Below, piece after piece: positions 51,091 through 57,040 of a DNA stretch of 61,332 nt. The notes beneath the pieces were generated by a model. That model was not told where the DNA came from. It did no database searches and worked only from the letters and a program-made list of their open reading frames with translations. This stretch comes from a virus, in the IMG/VR virus record IMGVR_UViG_3300020417_001896, positions 1-61,332 of that record. One strand, written 5' to 3'. The translations under genes were made by a program, and so were the position numbers. Positions within the stretch are counted from its first letter, which is position 1, and every line of letters starts with the position of its first letter.

Positions 51091-51406
51091 AGACAATGAA
51101 ACAGAAATAGACATAACCGAGCTTTTCGATTATTCGATCAAACTCTTAGCGGAACAATCAAAGACTCCACAAGAGCTAATAAGTGTATGGATTAGTATCG
51201 GCAAAAGATTAGGTGTAGAAGAAATATTTGCCCACCTAAAAGTAGTCGTTTATGAAGACGATTATGACGAGCAAAGAATAGTAGGCTTCGTAGGCTCACC
51301 TAGCGAAGAGGCAGTTGAGTTATTGTCCTCAGAGTATGTGTTCACAGAATACATCTGTGAAAAGGCAGTAGAGGCTATAATAGCTAATGAAAAGGTATAT
51401 CACTGA
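51080..51406 (+). CDS. Hypothetical acidic protein (108 aa)
   Basis: The product is acidic and mostly helical, beginning MSDKDNETEIDITELFDYSI. ATG at 51080 is preferred to 51074 because AAGGA then lies 6 bases upstream rather than adjacent. The middle (PQELISVWISIGKRLG) is a likely helix pair and the end has a beta-rich part (LKVVVYEDDYDEQRIVGF). It overlaps the primase-domain gene by 11 bases and the next gene starts at its last base, so it is part of a continuous operon. No motif recognised. Small acidic phage proteins here are often partners or inhibitors of host proteins, but that is speculation. Confidence 0.6.
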   Translation: MSDKDNETEIDITELFDYSIKLLAEQSKTPQELISVWISIGKRLGVEEIFAHLKVVVYEDDYDEQRIVGFVGSPSEEAVELLSSEYVFTEYICEKAVEAIIANEKVYH

Positions 51407-51837
51407 TGATGTATCGTAGAGACGGGTTGATCTTTACAAAGCTCTCAGACAAAGCGTGGTCTGACCCTAAGATTGCTCGAATTATCCCAACCTCTCAGGG
51501 AGGGTCTTGGGGTCATTTCGCAGAGCTTAAAGACACTGAATGGTCGAAGTTTGTTGATCTCATTTCTTCGGACTCGTTAGATCGAGCATTAAGAGGTGAT
51601 TGCACTCCTCTTATGAGAGAGGGACTAAGAGATCCTAGAGGTTGTCTTAAAAGAGCCCCTCTACCAAAGGTCTGCGCTGACCATCAGAAATGCACATCTT
51701 ATGTCCCTAAACTATGCGCCCCCAAATCACTGAAAGCACCTGAGTGTCTTTCTCTTGGTTCTGATCTTCCTCAGTCAGTAAGAATTCTTATTTCTGCTTG
51801 GACTGAGGGTTACTACGTTGTTCGTGAAGGAGAATAA
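51406..51837 (+). CDS. Hypothetical cysteine-containing protein (143 aa)
   Basis: The ATG at 51406 overlaps the previous stop (TGATG) and AAAGG lies about 10 bases upstream; a second ATG follows immediately. The C-terminal half holds five cysteines (RGDC, RGCLK, KVCADHQKC, KLCAPK, PECLSL), including C-A-D-H-Q-K-C, which could bind metal. The N-terminal half has WSDPKIARII and GSWGHFAELKDTEW. I recognise no family. It precedes the ClpP-like gene by one base. Metal-binding is a reasonable inference from cysteine/histidine spacing; function is open. Confidence 0.6.
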   Translation: MMYRRDGLIFTKLSDKAWSDPKIARIIPTSQGGSWGHFAELKDTEWSKFVDLISSDSLDRALRGDCTPLMREGLRDPRGCLKRAPLPKVCADHQKCTSYVPKLCAPKSLKAPECLSLGSDLPQSVRILISAWTEGYYVVREGE

Positions 51838-51838
51838 C

Positions 51839-52483
51839 ATGAAAAATATTTCAAGCCCCGAAAGCCCACTTAACCGTAGAGTCTATAAGTCAGCACCTGC
51901 GCCACGACAAAGTAAGAGTGAAGACTACTTTGGAGAGCTTACTGTCGTTGATAATAACATCTACCTGTACCAAGACATTACCCCTAAAGCGATTATGGAG
52001 TTGGGTATTGCTATCAGGAGCTTAAACAATCAGATTATTTCTCTGATGTGTGAGTTAGAAGTGGGTCAGGCTCCTGCTATCCACCTCCATATTAATTCGG
52101 GTGGAGGGTGCGCTTTTAGTGGACTCGCAGGCGCAAGTCATATCCTCAATTCTAATATCCCTGTATTCACCTATGTAGAGGGTTCAGCGGCCTCAGCGGC
52201 GACTTTACTCTCTTGTGTTGGAGCAAAGCGTTTTGTAACTGAACACAGTTTTATGCTTATCCACCAAATCAGTACAGGAGTTTGGGGTACTTATGAGAAT
52301 CTGAACGATGAGAAAGAGTCTATGGACTCGCTTATGGAAATGATTAGCTCAATCTACCTGAAGCACACCAACATGAAAAAGAAGCAGTTAAAGCAACTCT
52401 TAAAGAGAGACTTGTGGCTAAACCCTGAGAAATGCCTAGAACTTGGTTTAATAGACGAAGTGATTGAGTATGAAAGAGACTAA
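51839..52483 (+). CDS. ClpP-like serine protease (214 aa)
   Basis: The ClpP catalytic triad is in place: S119 in EGSAASAAT, H142 in FMLIHQ, and D191 in KRDLWLNPEKCLELGLIDE, with the oxyanion element INSGGG (86-90). The length fits a ClpP subunit, with a 45-residue charged N-terminal extension. Start ATG at 51839 was chosen because AAGGAG precedes it, over an in-frame upstream ATG inside the previous gene. In many phages a ClpP-type protease processes the prohead, but here it sits with replication genes and far from any head gene in view, and no scaffold or capsid is adjacent. A maturation protease or a host-proteostasis enzyme are both possible. Its stop overlaps the convergent gene's stop by four bases. 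Confidence 0.88.
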   Translation: MKNISSPESPLNRRVYKSAPAPRQSKSEDYFGELTVVDNNIYLYQDITPKAIMELGIAIRSLNNQIISLMCELEVGQAPAIHLHINSGGGCAFSGLAGASHILNSNIPVFTYVEGSAASAATLLSCVGAKRFVTEHSFMLIHQISTGVWGTYENLNDEKESMDSLMEMISSIYLKHTNMKKKQLKQLLKRDLWLNPEKCLELGLIDEVIEYERD

Positions 52484-53478
52484 AAGTGTCTCAAAGCATG
52501 AGAGAAGAAAGTCCCATGCTTAAGAATTTGAAGCAAGTCCTCATCACTAACTTGCTCTGAATGTATACTGATCGTAAAGCTATACTTCGTGTTTCTTTGG
52601 GTACTCATAACAAACCGAAGCCCGAAAACCCCTATCTTATCAAAAACGATTTTCTTAGGGTTAAAAGAGTCGCTGTTCCATAATACACTAGCGTATTTCT
52701 CGTATTCCCCTTCCACCGACCTTTCTAAGTCTCTCTCGCTTGAAAGGTCAAAAGTCTTGGGGTAGGAAATTGAGAGAGTGTCTGCCCATTCCCCTTTAAG
52801 AGTGGTGTCAAAAGTAACTTCATAAAAGCTTTTTGAAGCTCTCTTCATAGCTAACTTGGCTACTCTAATAGCCATAGCTTTCTTCGTAGGAATACCTAAG
52901 AGTTCTACAACGTGCTTCCTACCAATAAGCTCTATGTCTCTACTTTTAATAACAGCTCTCATCGCATGGACACCTGCATACCCATACTCCTCAAATACTT
53001 CTTCACCAAGCATAGGAACATCATCAACTTTAAATAGAGTCATCATCATTTTTTCATAGGGGGAAACGAGAGCCTCTACTAAGTCAGAAATGTGTGACTT
53101 TAGGTTGTATTCTAATTTCCCATCACGCCCTCCAAGCCCAAGTTTAGCGTCTGCTTTATTATGTGGCTTTTTAAAGACTTTCTTGTAAAGCACCCTCTCG
53201 TCTTCGGTTTCTAAAATAAGAACGGGGCGAATACCTTTGCTCCCTTTGATCGCTCCATCTTCCTCTACCAAAGAAAACAGCAAGACATATTTCTCGATGT
53301 CATCATGGATAACCCAAGCCTTACGGCCTTTAACCCAACCACTTTTCCTCCACCTGACTTGTGGAGACACCCCTCTCCCGTGAGCCATATTGTCCTCATC
53401 GAAAGTCCAACTCTGAGGGCTTCTTCTATTCAACTCGCTCATTAAAGGCTCTAGCCAATTTTGATCCATATAGCTCAT
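52480..53478 (-). CDS. Hypothetical protein (332 aa)
   Basis: This minus-strand gene converges on the ClpP gene and faces away from the plus-strand 170-aa gene. It has a tryptophan- and arginine-rich N-terminus (SWTFDEDNMAHGRG, VRWRKSGWVKGRKAWV), a central acidic helix rich in Val/Met (SDLVEALVSPYEKMMMTLF) and beta strands towards the C-terminus (YSFTISIHSEQVSDEDLL). No motif, membrane segment or repeat is recognisable. GAGCGAGG lies 5 bases before the first ATG. Being on the opposite strand from the replication block suggests different timing, perhaps with other minus-strand genes at 54064-56974. Confidence 0.62.
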   Translation of the reverse strand: MSYMDQNWLEPLMSELNRRSPQSWTFDEDNMAHGRGVSPQVRWRKSGWVKGRKAWVIHDDIEKYVLLFSLVEEDGAIKGSKGIRPVLILETEDERVLYKKVFKKPHNKADAKLGLGGRDGKLEYNLKSHISDLVEALVSPYEKMMMTLFKVDDVPMLGEEVFEEYGYAGVHAMRAVIKSRDIELIGRKHVVELLGIPTKKAMAIRVAKLAMKRASKSFYEVTFDTTLKGEWADTLSISYPKTFDLSSERDLERSVEGEYEKYASVLWNSDSFNPKKIVFDKIGVFGLRFVMSTQRNTKYSFTISIHSEQVSDEDLLQILKHGTFFSHALRHF

Positions 53479-53512
53479 TTATACCTCGCTCTCTTTCAGG
53501 AAATCTACAAAT

Positions 53513-53526
53513 CTTAATATATAAAG
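53513..53526 (+). promoter_or_regulatory. Candidate phage promoter (CTTAATATATAAAG) before the 170-aa gene
   Basis: CTTAATATATAAAG ends 22 bases before the ATG at 53549. The core TATATAAAG equals that at 50061-50070, and the following GAAAGTAC also occurs after the element at 49507, so the downstream part may matter as well. Confidence 0.5.
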
Positions 53527-53548
53527 AAAGTACATCGGGAGAAATAAC

Positions 53549-54061
53549 ATGAGAAATGTTGAGATACTTCTAAGTGGTGAAAGTCGTAATACTACGCCCT
53601 TGCGCCCTAAGATTATTAGCGATCTAGTCCCAAAACTAGATTGGCACGAAGTTAGGTCTATTAAAGGTGAAGCTCAGGTAGGGGGTGTTACGCTAGAAGT
53701 TCACATGAGTCAGTCGGGTCGAACATATACTAAAGATGTGGAAAACCTAGCAGGTATAATTGACGGAGCTTCTATGAAGTTTGAAGAGTCTATCTCTAAC
53801 AAAGTCTTAGACTTTTTAGTTGATGAAAAAGTATTCACAGAGCCTAGTGTGGTGGTCGCAAAAATCACAGTCCAACGTCTTGAAAATACAAGTTATACTC
53901 GATCATATAGGAATGGTCTTGATGTGAAAGGCGAATGCTCAGTTGAGATTACCTTTAAAACTCAAGAGGGTTATATTACTAACTTCATCGAAGAAGACTT
54001 AAAGTTCTCTGCGAAGATGGCAATTTCTTATCGCTTAGAAACTGTTGCCGAATCATTTTAA
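53549..54061 (+). CDS. Hypothetical protein (170 aa)
   Basis: A soluble, mixed alpha/beta product starting MRNVEILLSGESRNTTPLRP, with alternating polar/hydrophobic strands (GEAQVGGVTLEVHMSQ; VVAKITVQRLENTSYTRSY; GECSVEITFKTQEG). No motif or membrane segment is seen. GGGAG lies 7 bases before the ATG, and a TATATAAAG element is upstream, so it is a single-gene unit. It converges with the 192-aa gene with two bases between the stops. Function unknown; strand patterns suggest a beta-sandwich. Confidence 0.6.
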   Translation: MRNVEILLSGESRNTTPLRPKIISDLVPKLDWHEVRSIKGEAQVGGVTLEVHMSQSGRTYTKDVENLAGIIDGASMKFEESISNKVLDFLVDEKVFTEPSVVVAKITVQRLENTSYTRSYRNGLDVKGECSVEITFKTQEGYITNFIEEDLKFSAKMAISYRLETVAESF

Positions 54062-54063
54062 CT

Positions 54064-54642
54064 TTAATTCTCTTGAGCTTTCTTCCTATCCTCTGCTCTA
54101 TACTTCTTCTCTAAAGCAGGGAGAGCTTTCTCAGCTCGATCTAACTTAAGAGCTAAGTCTCTCGCTTCCCTGTCGAGCTTCATATTTCCAAAAACAGTCA
54201 TTTCTCCTGTAGTGGAGTCTTGAAGTCTTGAGGTTAAACCTAGTGTCTTTGGCATGATCTTCTTAATGATCTTAGGGTCAATGTTCTTCAGCGCAATGTC
54301 CCAAACCAAATCAAGCTCCAACCCCTGCATAATAAGCATAGGCTGACCTCCATACCCTAAATCCATTTTCTGACGAAATAGGCTAAGCCCCGAATACGTT
54401 TTCAGTTCCATATCAAAGAAATGAACGGGCATTGGATTTTCAGGTCGGTCGAAAAACATCTTGAAACCGAAGTGTAGATTCTTATCTCCAAAAGTCACAG
54501 TCGGGTGATCAACATGACCCCATTGGTGAATGACTATATAAAAGTCTTTATTGTCCACGAGCCTAGAAATGAACTCCTGTTCGATTTCTGACATCGGTAT
54601 ATAAAGGCTGTTCTTATTTTTACCACCGAAGATATTAGACAT
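54064..54642 (-). CDS. Hypothetical protein (192 aa)
   Basis: The first 130 residues are mixed, with aromatic/His-rich strands (FYIVIHQWGHVDHPTVTFG; LHFGFKMFFDRPENPMPVHF) and GLSLFRQKMDLGYGGQPMLI; four histidines in about 55 residues (HQWGHVDH and MPVHFFD) could bind metal but no known motif fits. The C-terminus is a long charged helix (LDREARDLALKLDRAEKALP and on), a coiled-coil candidate. AAGGAAGGAG before the ATG is a strong ribosome-binding site. It follows the second topoisomerase-like gene by 53 bases on the same strand. Function unknown. Confidence 0.62.
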   Translation of the reverse strand: MSNIFGGKNKNSLYIPMSEIEQEFISRLVDNKDFYIVIHQWGHVDHPTVTFGDKNLHFGFKMFFDRPENPMPVHFFDMELKTYSGLSLFRQKMDLGYGGQPMLIMQGLELDLVWDIALKNIDPKIIKKIMPKTLGLTSRLQDSTTGEMTVFGNMKLDREARDLALKLDRAEKALPALEKKYRAEDRKKAQEN

Positions 54643-54695
54643 GGAGGCTCCTTCCTTTATTTGTCGGTAAATAATACCTAAAGAACGGACTAAAT

Positions 54696-56207
54696 TTAAC
54701 TCCCCATTTCATCGTCCATCTCATTTAAAAGAGACTCAAGATCAACACCACCCATAACCTCACCCATAACCTCACCCATTTCATCGTCCATAGACTGTAA
54801 TAGTTGGCTAAGGTCTGTTGCCCTTCTTAGAGGGTAAGAATCAGTCCCGAACAGGTTTGCAACGTCAATAAACTTCTGTATATCGAAACTCACTGTTTTA
54901 TAGCCTTGCTTAACAGCGTCTTCTATATTGTTTACTATGTAGCCTTGATTGAGAAAGTTCAAAACAAAGTTTGGAGTAATATAGTAATCAATAGCACTCC
55001 CCATATCTGAATGGTGCAGGTCATCTGCAACCGATTGGATAGCGTCATTGATGAACGTAGTTACTCTCGTAGCTACTTCTTCTTGTATATTCTGAGTACC
55101 TGCGTCTACAAGAGCTTTCACGTCTTCATGTAGTTGTTCTTGCTGATCTGCCATCATAGCGAACAATCTCCGATTTGCGTAAAGCATACGGAAATCGTGG
55201 GGCTTCATACCATACTGCTTATACTTTTTATCTATGTATAGGTTAAGTTTAGAATAGGTGTAATTCCAACCATTTAATCCCGTGAAGACTTTAGGCTCTA
55301 ACGAAGGATTCCCTAAACCCATACCTGCGTCTGCTGTAGCTTTAACCATATAAGGCTTCAAAGCAGAAATGACTTCTCGGTCTGAAAGATTATACAGCAT
55401 TTCCTTTCCGTATTTACCGTGAACTTTTATTTCCAAGTCGCTAGTTTTGAGGAACTTTATATGTGAGGGTCTTAGCTCAGTTAAGCCATAGGTAATCACC
55501 TCTACCTCACTACCATCTTTAAGTCTTTTGATGGTTTTACCTGGACTCCCACCCCCGACTCTTATTCCTGTCTCTAACATAATAATAGTGAGAAGAGGGT
55601 TCAGCGTAGACTTCTCATCAACGGCAGAACTAAGCTCTTTTTTAATGTCGGTCAGCATAGAGTTATACTTGCCGATAGTTTGAACTAAAATACTGTGTTT
55701 GTGTTTGAGCGATCTGATCTGATTTCCGACTCGCTCAGTAATCCCACTAACTTGGCCTGATTTGTCTACATTTAAGACTAAGTTACGAGGTAAGAACTGT
55801 CTAATATCTACAGAGAGTGCTTCTCTTAGACTCTGTTGAGGTTTGCTAAGGGTGATAAGCTCAAAGCCTTTGTCTGCAACTACTGTCAGTTCATCTTCTA
55901 TTTCGTCAAAGGTCGCTTCCCCTGAAACGATTTTAGCGAGCATTCTTAAAAGCTTATTTCGATTTCTCGTGAGACTACCTCGTTGACGTGAGTTGAAGTT
56001 CCCGTCCTTATCCTCTCCTGCATAGGAGTTGAGGAAGTTCTGAACTGACCGCATATTTTCAATGTCAGAAATAGCTTCTCTAGTAGTCTCATAAGAAGAC
56101 CTATTTTTCAGCCGAGTTGAGAGAGCTTTAATCCTCGTCTTGGCTTTCCTAGTATGCTTGATTTGATCTCTTCTGTCTTGAACATTTAAGTCATCGTAAG
56201 CAGGCAT
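54696..56207 (-). CDS. Topoisomerase IB-like protein B (503 aa)
   Basis: The topoisomerase IB pattern is clearer here than in the copy at 47987: LETGIRVG with R216, ITYGLTELRPSHIKF (the strand/helix pair seen in poxvirus and bacterial enzymes), VHGKYGKEMLYNLS with K265, KPHDFRMLYANRRLF with R340, HHSD with H398/H399, and DYYITPNFVLNFL with Y409 (or Y408) as nucleophile. R340-to-H399 is 59 residues, the same as in protein A, and both end with an E-S-L-L-N motif, so they are paralogues despite low overall identity. The N-terminal 190 residues are basic and helical. Repeated MGEV/MDDEMG residues form an acidic tail. AAAGGA precedes the ATG, which overlaps a TAA in another frame (see 56207). Confidence 0.74.
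   Translation of the reverse strand: MPAYDDLNVQDRRDQIKHTRKAKTRIKALSTRLKNRSSYETTREAISDIENMRSVQNFLNSYAGEDKDGNFNSRQRGSLTRNRNKLLRMLAKIVSGEATFDEIEDELTVVADKGFELITLSKPQQSLREALSVDIRQFLPRNLVLNVDKSGQVSGITERVGNQIRSLKHKHSILVQTIGKYNSMLTDIKKELSSAVDEKSTLNPLLTIIMLETGIRVGGGSPGKTIKRLKDGSEVEVITYGLTELRPSHIKFLKTSDLEIKVHGKYGKEMLYNLSDREVISALKPYMVKATADAGMGLGNPSLEPKVFTGLNGWNYTYSKLNLYIDKKYKQYGMKPHDFRMLYANRRLFAMMADQQEQLHEDVKALVDAGTQNIQEEVATRVTTFINDAIQSVADDLHHSDMGSAIDYYITPNFVLNFLNQGYIVNNIEDAVKQGYKTVSFDIQKFIDVANLFGTDSYPLRRATDLSQLLQSMDDEMGEVMGEVMGGVDLESLLNEMDDEMGS
54703..54791 (-). repeat. Short coding repeats in the acidic tail of topoisomerase-like B
   Basis: A 17-base word (CCCATTTCATCGTCCAT on the plus strand) occurs at 54703-54719 and 54775-54791, and a 12-base unit CCCATAACCTCA is repeated in tandem at 54751-54774. 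They encode the MDDEMG and EVMG repeats of the C-terminus. Such repeats can change copy number by slippage. Confidence 0.75.
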
Positions 56208-56270
56208 TATTTATCTTCCTTTTCAAGTAATGGGTCTTCGGATTCACTTTCAGAGTTTACTTTTTTTTTT
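56207..56270 (-). other. Slippery A10 tract with an alternative-frame extension
   Basis: The message reads CAA-AAA-AAA-AAG-TAA: an A AAA AAG heptamer in the zero frame, the same as in E. coli dnaX, directly followed by the stop. A -1 shift would add VNSESESEDPLLEKEDK and end at TAA overlapping the next gene's start as TAATG. Either programmed frameshifting or a length-variable homopolymer (biological or sequencing) would explain this. Confidence 0.55.
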
Positions 56271-56544
56271 GATCGTCATCTCTATCGAGTGCTGTAGTCG
56301 CCACATGAGTATACTTGTCGAGGGCGGCCTGTCCCAAAATGTACCCGATTTGAATGAAACCACTCGTAACGATCATAGTAACAAGCACCATGAAAGCATA
56401 ATGTTCGATCTTAGTCTGATACTCCCAAATCACATAAAACATTAGGACTTTCCAACCAATGTCAGCGATCAAGTACGCAAGGAATTTCTTGCTTTTGAGT
56501 GGCAATTTATCGAAATGGGTTGGGTCTTGTTTTTCAGTAGACAT
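56257..56544 (-). CDS. Two-span membrane protein, holin-like topology (95 aa; possibly 112 aa by frameshift)
   Basis: A charged N-terminus (MSTEKQDPTHFDKLPLKSK) precedes two hydrophobic segments, about residues 20-42 (FLAYLIADIGWKVLMFYVIW) and 50-72 (AFMVLVTMIVTSGFIQIGYI), then LGQAALDKYTH and a very charged tail (DRDDDQKKK). Two spans with both ends probably inside is a common holin topology, but holin assignment is inference, and no endolysin is nearby. AGGAGG lies 7 bases before the ATG. The gene ends in an A10 tract with a dnaX-type slippery site described separately, which would add 17 acidic residues. The second topoisomerase-like gene follows. Confidence 0.65.
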   Translation of the reverse strand: MSTEKQDPTHFDKLPLKSKKFLAYLIADIGWKVLMFYVIWEYQTKIEHYAFMVLVTMIVTSGFIQIGYILGQAALDKYTHVATTALDRDDDQKKK

Positions 56545-56599
56545 AAAAGCCTCCTATCGTATGTGTTATCGGGTTCAATCAGACTGAAAGATAAATAAA

Positions 56600-56974
56600 C
56601 TATCTCATCAGAGGTTTGGTGTTAATTCTCAAACCACTCTTGGTGTTCGAGGGCTGAGTTTTACCCCTAAGCTGACCTAACATAGTGTTGTTGATTCTGA
56701 TCTTGTTCATAGAAGACTGAAAGCTATCTTCTTGCTCTTGAGGAGGTATCTCAGAAATAAAGATTGAGGGGTGCGCTTGGGTTAGTTCTTCCAAGCGAGC
56801 TTGCTCTTCAGGGAGCATAGAGGGGAGCAGTTGATGGAAGTCCTCTCTCGCCTTTGGGTACTTTTTTAAGAACTCTAAGATCACCTCATCGGGTAGTGCC
56901 AACGGATTAGATGGGTTTGTATAACTACCTTTCAAAGTATTTCCACCACTGTTATTTATCCAAAAGTTGCTCAT
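56600..56974 (-). CDS. Hypothetical polar protein (124 aa)
   Basis: A hydrophilic, low-complexity-leaning protein: NSGGNTLKGSYTNPSNPLAL at the start, a helical centre (EVILEFLKKYPKAREDFHQL; EEQARLEELTQAHPSIF) and a basic Asn/Lys/Pro-rich end (RGKTQPSNTKSGLRINTK). No cysteine, membrane segment or motif. AGGAG lies 7 bases before the ATG. It is divergent from the polymerase gene across a 66-base gap and is the first of the minus-strand genes 56974-54064. Function unknown; it may be a scaffold-like or partner protein. Confidence 0.58.
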   Translation of the reverse strand: MSNFWINNSGGNTLKGSYTNPSNPLALPDEVILEFLKKYPKAREDFHQLLPSMLPEEQARLEELTQAHPSIFISEIPPQEQEDSFQSSMNKIRINNTMLGQLRGKTQPSNTKSGLRINTKPLMR

Positions 56975-57014
56975 TATTTTCTCCTACTCTGATATGAACC
57001 TTTAACACCCCCCA

Positions 57015-57023
57015 CATATAAAC
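57015..57023 (+). promoter_or_regulatory. Candidate A+T promoter element (CATATAAAC) before the polymerase gene
   Basis: CATATAAAC ends 18 bases before the polymerase start and is related to CTATAAA/TATATAAA elsewhere. Context lacks GTCT. The short distance leaves room only for the AAGGAG ribosome-binding site. Confidence 0.4.
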
Positions 57024-57040
57024 GAAGTAAGGAGAAGACT

